Of a stretch of 39,638 nucleotides of DNA, positions 25,033 through 33,838 are shown piece after piece. The translations under genes and the position numbers were made by a program. The stretch spans positions 1 to 39,638 of the forward strand of contig NZ_CABTXF010000008.1 in NCBI RefSeq assembly GCF_902488755.1, written 5' to 3'. The notes under the pieces are model-generated. The model was not told the origin of the DNA. It ran no database searches and was given only the letters and a program-made list of their open reading frames with translations. The number at the start of each line of letters is the position of its first letter. Position 1 is the first letter of the stretch. This stretch comes from an uncultured Murdochiella sp. GTDB lineage: Bacteria; Bacillota; Clostridia; Tissierellales; Peptoniphilaceae.

Positions 25033-26412
25033 TCAACGCAAAGTATTTACCGTGCGCGGATACGGCAGTACGTCACGGATATTCGCCATGCCGGTCATAT
25101 ACATCACACAACGTTCAAAGCCGAGACCGTAACCGCTGTGTACGCATCCGCCGAAGCGACGTAGATCGGTATACCACTGATAGTCTTCTGCCTTAATGCC
25201 TTTTTCTTTCATTTGCGCAAGCAGAACCTCTTCACGTTCTTCACGCTGAGAACCGCCGATGAGTTCTCCGATACCCGGAACCAGCATATCGGCACAGGCG
25301 ACGGTTTTTCCGTCATCGTTTAAGCGCATATAGAACGACTTAATCTCTTTCGGATAATCCGTCACAAAAAGCGGTCCTTTGATGACTTCTTCCGTCAGGA
25401 AGCGCTCATGTTCTGACTGTAAATCACTTCCCCAGTGAACGGGGAACGTAAAGCGATGATTTTCTTTTTCCAGAAGAGCGATTGCTTCGGTGTAACTCAT
25501 GCGTGCAAAATCCGCATTGCGCACCAAATTCAACCGTTCGATGAGTCCTTTATCTACCCAACGATTGAAAAACTCCATCTCTTCCGGAAGACGCTCCATA
25601 ACGCGATTCAAAATATGCTTCATCATATCTTCGGCTAAATCCATCATGTCGCAGAGATCGCCGAATGCAATTTCCGGCTCAATCATCCAAAATTCTGCCG
25701 CATGGCGCGTGGTATTGGAATGCTCCGCTCGAAAAGTGGGACCAAAAGTGTACACATTACGGTGACTTAGAGCAAATGCTTCCAGCTCTAATTGTCCGGA
25801 AACCGTAAGGTGCGCCGGCACACCGAAGAAATCTTCACGATACTCCACCTTGCCTTGTTCCGTCTTCGGCACATCATTGAGATCGAATGTCGTTACTTGG
25901 AACATCTCTCCTGCACCTTCCGCGTCGGAAGAGGTGATTAACGGCGTATGCACATACGTGAAGCCACGTCCATGGAAAAATTCATGAATCGCGAAAGCAA
26001 TCTCGCTTCGTGTACGAAATACAGCGTTGAATGTATTCGTGCGCGAACGAAGATAGGGATATCGGCGTAAAAATTCCATACTTTGGCGTTTATTTTGAAT
26101 AGGATAATCCTCTGCATTATCGCCCAGCAACGTGACCGACTTTGCTTCCAATTCAATGGGCTGCGGAGAATCCGGCGTGATCTTCAATATTCCTTCCACC
26201 GAAATGGCACACCCTACGGCGAAGTGCGACACGTCGCTGTAATTTTCCAGATCGGGCGAAAGAACGACCTGCAAAGGACGAAAAAAAGTGCCGTCATTCA
26301 CCATAAAGAAGCCGACATTTTTGGAAATGCGCGACTGACGGATCCATCCCTGAATCGTTATTTTTTCATTTGCGTGCTTTTCCGCATCGCGATAACATGC
26401 TTTGATTTCCAT
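25033..26412 (-). CDS. asnS: Asparaginyl-tRNA synthetase
   Basis: A class IIb synthetase that charges tRNA-Asn directly. The 459-residue protein has an N-terminal OB anticodon-binding domain (ITIQGWIRQSRISKNVGFF) and the catalytic core with EGAGEMFQVTT, PTFRAEHSNTTRHAAEF (motif 2) and GYGLGFERCVMYMTGM (motif 3). GEMFQVTT favours Asn over Asp specificity. AAGGAG lies 5 nt before the ATG and 9 nt after the rarA stop. Having asnS means Asn-tRNA need not be made only by GatCAB transamidation in this organism. Confidence 0.95.
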   Translation of the reverse strand: MEIKACYRDAEKHANEKITIQGWIRQSRISKNVGFFMVNDGTFFRPLQVVLSPDLENYSDVSHFAVGCAISVEGILKITPDSPQPIELEAKSVTLLGDNAEDYPIQNKRQSMEFLRRYPYLRSRTNTFNAVFRTRSEIAFAIHEFFHGRGFTYVHTPLITSSDAEGAGEMFQVTTFDLNDVPKTEQGKVEYREDFFGVPAHLTVSGQLELEAFALSHRNVYTFGPTFRAEHSNTTRHAAEFWMIEPEIAFGDLCDMMDLAEDMMKHILNRVMERLPEEMEFFNRWVDKGLIERLNLVRNADFARMSYTEAIALLEKENHRFTFPVHWGSDLQSEHERFLTEEVIKGPLFVTDYPKEIKSFYMRLNDDGKTVACADMLVPGIGELIGGSQREEREEVLLAQMKEKGIKAEDYQWYTDLRRFGGCVHSGYGLGFERCVMYMTGMANIRDVLPYPRTVNTLR

Positions 26413-26421
26413 ACGTTCTCC

Positions 26422-27768
26422 TTACTGATCACCATTTTTCTCCGCCGAAGTCTTATCCATCGGCAGACGCGCAAGATATTCCTTGAGTCTTGCCTCGGCA
26501 CCGCGACCGACAGGATGATAAAAGGTCTTTCCCATTATTTCATCCGGCAGATAATTCTGCAAGACATAGCCGGAAGGATAATTATGCGGATAGCGGTAGG
26601 TAAGCCCCCTGCCCAGCGCTTCTGCCCCGCTGTAATGGGCATCTTTTAAGTACGATGGTATATCCGCCGGCGGATTCTCGTGAACCAGCCGAAGTGCTTC
26701 ATCAATAGCAACATAGGAAGCGTTGCTTTTCGGCGACGAAGCAAGGAAGGTCGTTGTCTGTGCTAAAAGGATGCGCGCTTCCGGCATACCAATTTGAGAA
26801 ACGCCTTGATAACAGCTAACCGCCTGTACTAAGCCCAAGGGCTCGGCATTACCGATATCCTCACTTGCCAAAATAACAAGACGTCGAGCAATAAAGAGAG
26901 GATCTTCCCCTCCTGCCAACATACGGGCAAGATAATAAATAGCCGCATCGGGATCGGATCCGCGAACCGATTTGATAAATGCCGAAATCGTATTGTAATG
27001 CTCTTCGTCCCCTTTATCGTATTGGACGCGCTTTTTTTGCATACTTTCCGCAACATCCGCTTTCGTCAGATGTACTTTCCCCTGCACCGGCGGTGTCGAT
27101 AGAACGGCAATTTCCAACGAATTGAGAAGCACGCGCGCATCGCCGCCGGATGAAGCAAGAAGAACCTGACGGGCGTCGGCATCCAGTGTCACGGAGAATG
27201 CTCCCAGACCCTCTTTCGTATCGGAAAGCGCACGATCCAGCACCTTGTCTAATGCCTCTGCCGAGAGCCAGGTAAGCTCAATCACTTGGCAGCGAGAAAG
27301 CAACGCCTTATTGACCTCAAAAAACGGATTTTCGGTTGTCGCGCCGATCAGAGTAAGCGTCCCATCTTCCACATGCGGAAGTAACGCGTCTTGCTGACTC
27401 TTATTAAAGCGGTGAATCTCATCGATAAAGAGGATGGTTTGCATCCGGTCATAAAGAAGAGCTTGTTTCGCTTCCTCAACGACTTCGCGCAATTCTTTTA
27501 CGCCACAGGTTACTGCCGACAGTTTACGAAAGGCACGGCGAGTTTTCATGGCAATCACATGCGCGATCGTTGTTTTTCCGGTTCCCGGAGGACCAAATAG
27601 AATAATGGATGGCACACGATCCGCATCGATAAGACGACGAAGGGGCTTGCCGGCGGCAAGAACCGCATCCTGTCCAACCACATCCTCCAGTGTTTTTGGG
27701 CGCAAACGGTCCGCAAGAGGCGCATTTTTTCGTTGTTCTTTTTGTTGCTGTCTCTGCAATAAATCCAT
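26422..27768 (-). CDS. rarA: Replication-associated recombination protein A (MgsA/RarA AAA+ ATPase)
   Basis: RarA is a clamp-loader-like AAA+ protein that works at stalled forks and binds SSB and DNA ends. The 448-residue protein has LADRLRPKTLEDVVGQD, Walker A GPPGTGKT at 59-66, Walker B FIDEIHRFNKSQQD, sensor 1 GATTENP and the C-terminal MgsA tetramerisation region (GLTYRYPHNYPSGYV). GGAGGGCGA precedes the ATG. A terminator lies 15 nt upstream, so transcription may come from readthrough or from a promoter inside nrdR; I see no clear promoter. Confidence 0.95.
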   Translation of the reverse strand: MDLLQRQQQKEQRKNAPLADRLRPKTLEDVVGQDAVLAAGKPLRRLIDADRVPSIILFGPPGTGKTTIAHVIAMKTRRAFRKLSAVTCGVKELREVVEEAKQALLYDRMQTILFIDEIHRFNKSQQDALLPHVEDGTLTLIGATTENPFFEVNKALLSRCQVIELTWLSAEALDKVLDRALSDTKEGLGAFSVTLDADARQVLLASSGGDARVLLNSLEIAVLSTPPVQGKVHLTKADVAESMQKKRVQYDKGDEEHYNTISAFIKSVRGSDPDAAIYYLARMLAGGEDPLFIARRLVILASEDIGNAEPLGLVQAVSCYQGVSQIGMPEARILLAQTTTFLASSPKSNASYVAIDEALRLVHENPPADIPSYLKDAHYSGAEALGRGLTYRYPHNYPSGYVLQNYLPDEIMGKTFYHPVGRGAEARLKEYLARLPMDKTSAEKNGDQ

Positions 27769-27783
27769 TCGCCCTCCGTCCGG

Positions 27784-27812
27784 AAAAAAAGCAGGCGATC
27801 CTCTGGATCGCC
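27784..27812 (-). terminator. Rho-independent terminator after nrdR
   Basis: On the minus strand there is a perfect 8-bp stem GGCGATCC-AGA-GGATCGCC, followed after TGC by seven T residues. It begins 7 nt after the nrdR stop and ends 15 nt before the rarA start, so it closes the dcw operon while sitting in the rarA leader. Confidence 0.9.
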
Positions 27813-27818
27813 TTGGCT

Positions 27819-28295
27819 TTATTCGTCCGTCCTGTTCTCTGCCTCATCATCTGTCAGGCTGCTTAACTCTTTGTAAAAGCTATCTACGTCCTCAAATTCG
27901 CGATAAACCGACGCAAAACGCACATACGCCACTTTGTCAATCGCTTTAAGCTGATCCATCACTAATTCGCCAATATATGCCGTAGTGACTTCTCGCTGGT
28001 TCAAGTGATTCAGTTGCGTTTCAATGGCATCCGCCGCTTTTTCTAAGCGGTCTACCGTCACCGGTCGCTTCTCCACCGAACGAATCATGCCGCTAAGAAT
28101 TTTGGAACGCATAAACGGTTCTCGCGTTTCATCCTTTTTGATGACGACGATTGCTTGGTCTTCGTAGCGCTCATACGTCGTGAAACGTTTCTTACACTTG
28201 AGACAAGCGCGGCGGCGGCGAACCGCCTCGTTATCTTCGGTAGGACGCGAGTCAATGACTTTCGTATCGGGAAACCCGCAATACGGACATTTCAT
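27819..28295 (-). CDS. nrdR: Transcriptional repressor NrdR
   Basis: NrdR represses ribonucleotide reductase genes when dATP is high. The 158-residue protein has a zinc ribbon with C3, C6, C31 and C34, RRRRACLKCKKRFTTYER, and then the ATP-cone domain (VIKKDETREPFMRSKILSGM). It starts 1 nt after the ftsZ stop (TAGTATG) with only a weak GAGAAAG site, which suggests translational coupling to ftsZ. In clostridial spore-formers sporulation sigma genes usually lie between ftsZ and this region; they are missing here. Confidence 0.95.
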   Translation of the reverse strand: MKCPYCGFPDTKVIDSRPTEDNEAVRRRRACLKCKKRFTTYERYEDQAIVVIKKDETREPFMRSKILSGMIRSVEKRPVTVDRLEKAADAIETQLNHLNQREVTTAYIGELVMDQLKAIDKVAYVRFASVYREFEDVDSFYKELSSLTDDEAENRTDE

Positions 28296-28296
28296 A

Positions 28297-29382
28297 CTAA
28301 CGATACTTTCTCAGAAATTCCGGGATATCCATGTCATCTGCGCCTGCTGCATGGGAAGCAGCAGAATTATCTTCGCTTGAACGATGCTCACGGCGCTCCG
28401 GGGCATCATCGTTAGCCGAAACTTTTCGGTTATCAAAACCAGTAGCAATCACCGTAATCTTGATATCATCACCGAGCGATTCATCCACACCGGCACCGAA
28501 AATAATATTGGCGTCAGGATCTACGGCCTCGCGAATCATCTCGACGGCTTCGTTCGCTTCAAAAATGCCCAATTCGGCTGCCGTAACGTTGACCAACACC
28601 GCTTTTGCGCCATCGACGCTGGTTTCCAGAAGCGGGCTCTTGACAGCTGCTTTTGCTGCGTTTACGGCACGATTTTCACCATTGGCAATACCGATACCCA
28701 TGTGGGCAATGCCTTGATCCTTCATGATGGATTCTACATCGGCAAAGTCGAGGTTAATGATGTTCGGCACCGCAATCAAGTCAGAAATACCTTTAATACC
28801 GTTCATCAATACCTGATCCGCCATGCCAAAGGCTTCCACCATCGAGGTACGACGTTCGGCGACCTGCAACAGACGGTCATTCGGAATGACGATAAGCGTG
28901 TCCACTTTATCTTTTAATTTGTTAATGCCACTTTCCGCCTGGGTTTGACGTTTACGTCCTTCAAAGCCAAAGGGTTTTGTTACCACACCGACGGTTAAGA
29001 TGCCCATGGAACGCGCCGCTTCCGCAACGACCGGTGCCGCACCGGTTCCTGTTCCGCCGCCCATGCCGGCAGTGATAAAGACCATGTCGGTGTTGGCAAG
29101 CAATTCCGTGATGTCGCTTTTGGATTCTTCCGCTGCTTTCTCTCCCACCTCCGGATTTCCGCCGGATCCGAGACCGCGCGTCAGTTTAATGCCAATCTGC
29201 AGTTTCTTATCGGAATCCACAACACCCAGGATCTGGCGATCCGTATTGACGGCGATAAATTCCACGCCTGCCAATCCTTGTTGTTTCATCCGGTTCAGTG
29301 CGTTGTTTCCGCCGCCGCCGACACCAAGTACTTTAATTTTCGCTAAACCGTCATTGTTTACTTCCATGTCGAATGTGTTCAT
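28297..29382 (-). CDS. ftsZ: Cell division protein FtsZ
   Basis: FtsZ is the tubulin-like GTPase that forms the division ring. The 361-residue protein has KVLGVGGGGNNALNRM, the GTP-binding GGGTGTG at 108-114, a T7-loop region with NLDFADVESIM, a short charged linker (about 318-348, with RREHRSSED) and the C-terminal peptide DIPEFLRKYR, which binds FtsA/SepF/EzrA-type partners. GGGGGAGTC precedes the ATG. The usual upstream ftsA is absent from this cluster; ftsQ is 9 nt upstream. Confidence 0.97.
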   Translation of the reverse strand: MNTFDMEVNNDGLAKIKVLGVGGGGNNALNRMKQQGLAGVEFIAVNTDRQILGVVDSDKKLQIGIKLTRGLGSGGNPEVGEKAAEESKSDITELLANTDMVFITAGMGGGTGTGAAPVVAEAARSMGILTVGVVTKPFGFEGRKRQTQAESGINKLKDKVDTLIVIPNDRLLQVAERRTSMVEAFGMADQVLMNGIKGISDLIAVPNIINLDFADVESIMKDQGIAHMGIGIANGENRAVNAAKAAVKSPLLETSVDGAKAVLVNVTAAELGIFEANEAVEMIREAVDPDANIIFGAGVDESLGDDIKITVIATGFDNRKVSANDDAPERREHRSSEDNSAASHAAGADDMDIPEFLRKYR

Positions 29383-29391
29383 GACTCCCCC

Positions 29392-30315
29392 TCAGTTTTC
29401 TCCCGTTCCTTTTCCCGATTCTTTTGCATCAGGCGAGATGCGTTGTCCGTTTCCGGTAACTACAATCGGATTTTGCCCTTCGTCCAAAATAATTTCTTGC
29501 GCTTTGACGCCCTTCTTCTCAATCTCACGCAGAACAGCGTCTAAATCGGTAAACTTATGAATGATGTCATTCGGTCGTCCAAAACGAATAACAATATCAT
29601 TATACATTATAACAATGCGCTGTGGCTTTTCAAAACGAACTTTCGATACTTGATCCACCAGTTGCATATCCTGAAGCGTAGATAAAAATTCCAGCTCCCG
29701 TGCATCGGAAAAGAAATCTTCTCCAATGCCGATTTTCTCCACCTCTTTTTCCAGCATAACAGGCTTTAGACGATTTTTTTTCGGAACATAATGGTCGGTA
29801 ATTTTTCCCTGTTCATTGACATAATACAGTCGTCCTGCAGAGGTGAAAACGCCCAGTACAAAGTTTTCTTTGACTTTTACGACCAGACGATTCGGTAGTT
29901 CACGGGAAAACTCCGCGTCGGCAATGCCTTCCACTTGGATCAAACGCTCCTTCCAACGTTTCGTGGGAAAGGTGAAAATATTGCTGTCCACATCCCCCAA
30001 GGCATTCATTACTTCCCGATCCGTCAACACCTTGTTTCCCTCCACGCGAACGGACTGAATACGAAAAAACGGAGCGCGCGTTAAGACGAAGAAAAGGATG
30101 CTCCCCACGATAAGCAAGCAGAGGAAAAACAGCACTATCTTTTTACGGCGCTGTACACGCTTACGATGTTGATGACGACCGGCTTGCGTAATACTGCTGC
30201 GCCCAGGCGATAAGGATGGACGACGGGTATCAAACCTCTCTTCCTGTCGCCTATTTCGTTGGGAAGGAGCGGAAGAAAAACGGTCTGATTGTCTTTTTTT
30301 TGCATCACGCTGCAT
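29392..30315 (-). CDS. ftsQ: Cell division protein FtsQ/DivIB
   Basis: A bitopic divisome protein. The 307 residues consist of a long basic cytoplasmic tail (1-59, Arg/Gln/Ser-rich), a membrane helix at about 60-79 and a POTRA domain starting FRIQSVRVEGNKVLTDREV. A beta domain and a charged C-terminal tail follow. AAGGAGG lies a few bases before the ATG. It follows ftsW by 11 nt with no murG or murB between them, unlike most Bacillota. Confidence 0.92.
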   Translation of the reverse strand: MQRDAKKRQSDRFSSAPSQRNRRQEERFDTRRPSLSPGRSSITQAGRHQHRKRVQRRKKIVLFFLCLLIVGSILFFVLTRAPFFRIQSVRVEGNKVLTDREVMNALGDVDSNIFTFPTKRWKERLIQVEGIADAEFSRELPNRLVVKVKENFVLGVFTSAGRLYYVNEQGKITDHYVPKKNRLKPVMLEKEVEKIGIGEDFFSDARELEFLSTLQDMQLVDQVSKVRFEKPQRIVIMYNDIVIRFGRPNDIIHKFTDLDAVLREIEKKGVKAQEIILDEGQNPIVVTGNGQRISPDAKESGKGTGEN

Positions 30316-30326
30316 ACCGCCTCCTT

Positions 30327-31472
30327 CTACGTGTCCCTAGAAATATTCAGAAGAACCCCGACCATGGCACTCATTACCAATAGCGAGCTGCCGCCATAGC
30401 TGATAAAGGGCAGCGTAATGCCTGTCGTCGGCACGACGCCTATCGCCACGCCGATGTTCACCATCGCCTGAAAACAAATCATGAACGTCAAGCCGTATGC
30501 CAAAAGCTGTCCAAAGCGCGTATTGGCTTTTTGGGCAATCGCTATTCCACGATAGGCTAACAAGCCAAATCCGACAATCACCAGCAAAGCGCCGATAAAC
30601 CCCAATTCTTCAGAAATAACGGCGAAAATAAAATCGTTATGCGGCTCGTCTGCAAGGTAATCAAATTTTTGCACACTTCTGCCAAAACCAACGCCGAAGA
30701 AGCCTCCCGACGCAACCGCGTAAAGAGATTGTAACAGCTGCCACCCACTTCCCGAAGGGTCACGCATGGGATCGATGACCGTTAATACACGTTCTAAACG
30801 GTAGTTTCCCGGTTTTGGCCAAAAAGCAACGACAAGACCGGCAAGAGCCATTCCCATCATAGGAAAAAGATGCCATAGATTCATGCCATAAACAAAATAA
30901 ACAAAGAGCAACACGGAAGAAATCACTATTACCGCTGAGAAATTCGGCTGGAGATACACCGGCAAAATAGTGAAGCCGATGAAGAACATGACCGCAAAAA
31001 GCGTCGCTAAAGTACCCCGTTTTTCCGGCGGTTTTCGTGTCAACAGGGTCACTAATAAGATCAATGAAGCTATCTTTAATCCATCCGATGGCATGTAGGT
31101 CACCGGACCGAGATGAATCCAGCGGTGCGCCTGATTCACCGGAAAAGAAATGCCCGGTACCCACACTAAAAGGCAGCTGAAAAGAGCAACCGCATAAAGT
31201 GCAACGGCAAAACGGCGATACAGGAGATAGGGAATGCGAGAGACCACCCACATCACCAAAATTCCTAAGATCGTAAACACCAAGTCGCGAAGAAAATAAT
31301 ACTTTGCATCGCCAAATTGCTTGAGTGCATAAGGAGCGCTGGCACTAAAAACCATAAGAACGCCAAAAAAAGACAAAGCGAGAACAAGGAGGAACAAAAA
31401 GCGATCCATAGCCCCCTGTTTTCTTCTCTTGTTTAGTCGCTCTTCTTTCCGCATGTTTGCCCCATTCCCCAT
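30327..31472 (-). CDS. ftsW: SEDS peptidoglycan glycosyltransferase FtsW
   Basis: FtsW polymerises lipid II at the septum with its partner PBP. The 381-residue protein has about ten membrane helices after a basic N terminus. It has FVFSAS-type start sequence (VLMVFSASAPYAL), the region AHRWIHLGP and the C-terminal PTTGITLPFISYGGSSLL signature. Division (FtsW) is preferred to elongation (RodA) from its position between murD and ftsQ. The start is uncertain between 31472 and an ATG at 31454; neither has a strong ribosome site. The upstream gap to murD is 12 nt. Confidence 0.94.
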   Translation of the reverse strand: MGNGANMRKEERLNKRRKQGAMDRFLFLLVLALSFFGVLMVFSASAPYALKQFGDAKYYFLRDLVFTILGILVMWVVSRIPYLLYRRFAVALYAVALFSCLLVWVPGISFPVNQAHRWIHLGPVTYMPSDGLKIASLILLVTLLTRKPPEKRGTLATLFAVMFFIGFTILPVYLQPNFSAVIVISSVLLFVYFVYGMNLWHLFPMMGMALAGLVVAFWPKPGNYRLERVLTVIDPMRDPSGSGWQLLQSLYAVASGGFFGVGFGRSVQKFDYLADEPHNDFIFAVISEELGFIGALLVIVGFGLLAYRGIAIAQKANTRFGQLLAYGLTFMICFQAMVNIGVAIGVVPTTGITLPFISYGGSSLLVMSAMVGVLLNISRDT

Positions 31473-31484
31473 TCAACCATTCCG

Positions 31485-32825
31485 TTATGCGTTCTGTTCC
31501 TTCCAAGCATCTACCAAGGCGCGAAATTCATCACCACGCTCTTCAAAATGATTGTATTGCCCCCAACTGGCACTGGCGGGGGAAAGCAGAACTAAATCCC
31601 CTTCTTCTGCCATGTTCGTCGCCAATTCCATCGCTTTTTTCAAGTTTCCGGCAATGACCGCACGATCGCCCATTCCCTTCTCGGAGGCTTCCTTGGCAAG
31701 TTTTTCTGCCGTTTGTCCAATCAGCAACAGTTTTTTTCCATAGGGACGAAATGCTTCGAAAAAGGCATCAAAGCAGACATTTTTGTCGTAACCACCGGCA
31801 ATGAGCAGTATCGGTTGACGAATGCCGGAGAGGGCTTTTACCGTCGCATCGACGTTGGTGCCTTTCGAATCATTAATGTAGCGTACTCCAAGCACCGTAC
31901 CGACATCTTCCATACGATGCTCAATGGGACAAAATGACGAGAGTGCTTCTTTGATAACCTCCTGCGGAATCGCCAAATCCTCCGCAATTGCCACAGCAAA
32001 GGCGGCGTTCTGCACGTTGTGTTCTCCCACTAAATGCCAACCTCCCCCTTGACGAAGCGTTTCCATCAGAGGGGTGTGCAAATCCACCTGCTTTATTTGT
32101 GCCTCTGTTCCCACTTGATGGATTGCATCTTGCGAGACAGTATCTCCCGGCAACAGCCATAGGGTATCGCGTGACTTTTGTGCATGAGCAATGGTCGCCT
32201 TCGCTTTTGCATACGCCTCAAAAGAGCCGTGCCATTCGAGATGATCCTCGGTAATATTAAGAATGGCTGCTCTATGAGGAGCGAATTGTTCCACTGCTTC
32301 CAATTGGAAACTGGAACATTCGGTCACAAACAGCGTTCCCTCTTCTGCGTCCATCATCGTCGACAAAATAGGAAGACCGATGTTGCCACAAGCGATCGCC
32401 TTTTTCCCGGCATGACGTAAAATCCATTCCAAAAGCGATGTCGTCGTGGTTTTTCCGTTGGAACCGGTTATTGCGATCAGGTTTTCTCCTCCAAATAGAC
32501 GATAGGCAATTTCCAAATCGGTATAAACCGGTTTTCCTTCCCGACGGGCACGCTCTACCAACGGCGTGGCAAAAGAAATGCCGGAACTACGTAAAATAAA
32601 AGCAAAGGAATCTAACGCGAGAGAAGAAACATCCTCTACCACAGTAATCTCTTCCGGATGCACAAGAGATGCAATAAATGCTTTATCTTCTTCTGTCAAC
32701 CCCCCATCGACGTAGAGGGTGACCTTGCATCCCGCTGCAGGAAGCGTCCGTAATGCGGATTGACCGGTAACACCCATTCCATAAAGCAAAACATGCTTTC
32801 CTTGTAATGTTGTCTTAAAATTCAT
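31485..32825 (-). CDS. murD: UDP-N-acetylmuramoylalanine--D-glutamate ligase
   Basis: MurD adds D-Glu to UDP-MurNAc-L-Ala in the cytosol. The 446-residue protein has an N-terminal Rossmann domain (VLLYGMGVTGQSAL), the ATP loop GSNGKTTT at 121-128, NITEDHLEWHGSFEAYAKAK and DSKGTNVDATVKAL. GGAGG is 9 nt before the ATG. It lies between mraY and ftsW as in most dcw clusters, while the other Mur ligases (murC, murE, murF) are not in the window. Confidence 0.96.
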   Translation of the reverse strand: MNFKTTLQGKHVLLYGMGVTGQSALRTLPAAGCKVTLYVDGGLTEEDKAFIASLVHPEEITVVEDVSSLALDSFAFILRSSGISFATPLVERARREGKPVYTDLEIAYRLFGGENLIAITGSNGKTTTTSLLEWILRHAGKKAIACGNIGLPILSTMMDAEEGTLFVTECSSFQLEAVEQFAPHRAAILNITEDHLEWHGSFEAYAKAKATIAHAQKSRDTLWLLPGDTVSQDAIHQVGTEAQIKQVDLHTPLMETLRQGGGWHLVGEHNVQNAAFAVAIAEDLAIPQEVIKEALSSFCPIEHRMEDVGTVLGVRYINDSKGTNVDATVKALSGIRQPILLIAGGYDKNVCFDAFFEAFRPYGKKLLLIGQTAEKLAKEASEKGMGDRAVIAGNLKKAMELATNMAEEGDLVLLSPASASWGQYNHFEERGDEFRALVDAWKEQNA

Positions 32826-32855
32826 TTTCTCGTTCCTCCCGGTAATGTATACATC

Positions 32856-33824
32856 TTACCAAATCCAAACCGCCAGCATACACAACAGAACACTTGCCAA
32901 CGTAAATGCCACCGTAACTTTTTCTTCCGGATACCCTTTAAGTTCAAAATGATGATGAATCGGACTCATGAGAAAAATCCGTTTTCCTCCGGTACGCTTG
33001 AAATACGCCACTTGAAGAATTACCGAAAGAGCCTCCATAAGATAAATGCCGCCCAATACCAAAAGAGAAGGCAAACGGTTCATCACCATCAATATAGCAC
33101 TCAATGCGCCGCCAATCGCCATAGAACCCGTGTCGCCCATAAACAGCGAAGCCGGATGGCTATTGAAAAAGAGAAATCCCGTTAAAACGCCGGCGAAGAG
33201 AATCGCCGCTACCGCAACACTTCCTTCCTGGACAGCGTTATATCCACTGAGAAAGGCAAGCAACAGAAAAACCGGCAACGAAACGCCGGCGCAAAGTCCG
33301 TCCAATCCATCCGTCAGATTCACCGCATTGACTGTGCCTACCATAATAAATGCCAAAAGCGGGATGCTGAACAGACCGAGTCTCCATTGCCAACCAAAAA
33401 ACGGAATCGTCTGTACCGCCATTGCCGGAGCAAAAAAATAATGGACACTGAGAAGCGCCGCCGCAAAGGCAAATTGCAGCAGGAGTTTTTGCCGCGGCGT
33501 TAACCCTTCGCTTTCCCGTTTTTTCATTTTTTCCCAATCATCCAAGAAGCCTATTGCACCAAAACCCAGCGTGCAAATTGCGATGAGGAGCGTTTCAACA
33601 TTTCCTTTTCCAACGAAGAGAAGAAGAAGTAAAAATACGGCGGTGAAAGCAACGCCGCCCATGGTCGGCGTTCCTTTTTTCTTGTAATGCGCCTTGTTCC
33701 CTTCTTCACGAATTTCCTGTCCCCATTCTTCTTTTCGGGAAAAGCGAATCCAAAAAAAGGTGGCAACCGCAGATAAAAGCGCTGCCAGTATTCCCCAAGG
33801 AACGATCGCTTTGAGTATAAACAT
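32856..33824 (-). CDS. mraY: Phospho-N-acetylmuramoyl-pentapeptide transferase MraY
   Basis: MraY makes lipid I by moving phospho-MurNAc-pentapeptide onto undecaprenyl phosphate in the membrane. The 322-residue polytopic protein has KKGTPTMGG, the Asp pair in GFLDDWEK, NLTDGLDGL, LFMGDTGS and the HHHFELKGYPE loop, so all catalytic motifs are intact. GGAGGAG lies about 7 nt before the ATG. It follows pbp by 14 nt. Confidence 0.97.
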   Translation of the reverse strand: MFILKAIVPWGILAALLSAVATFFWIRFSRKEEWGQEIREEGNKAHYKKKGTPTMGGVAFTAVFLLLLLFVGKGNVETLLIAICTLGFGAIGFLDDWEKMKKRESEGLTPRQKLLLQFAFAAALLSVHYFFAPAMAVQTIPFFGWQWRLGLFSIPLLAFIMVGTVNAVNLTDGLDGLCAGVSLPVFLLLAFLSGYNAVQEGSVAVAAILFAGVLTGFLFFNSHPASLFMGDTGSMAIGGALSAILMVMNRLPSLLVLGGIYLMEALSVILQVAYFKRTGGKRIFLMSPIHHHFELKGYPEEKVTVAFTLASVLLCMLAVWIW

Positions 33825-33838
33825 GTTCTCTTCTCCTC

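Noticed and set aside
26083..26649. A 188-codon open frame on the + strand
   Set aside because: It spans the asnS-rarA junction in antisense, and both genes are intact with good ribosome sites.
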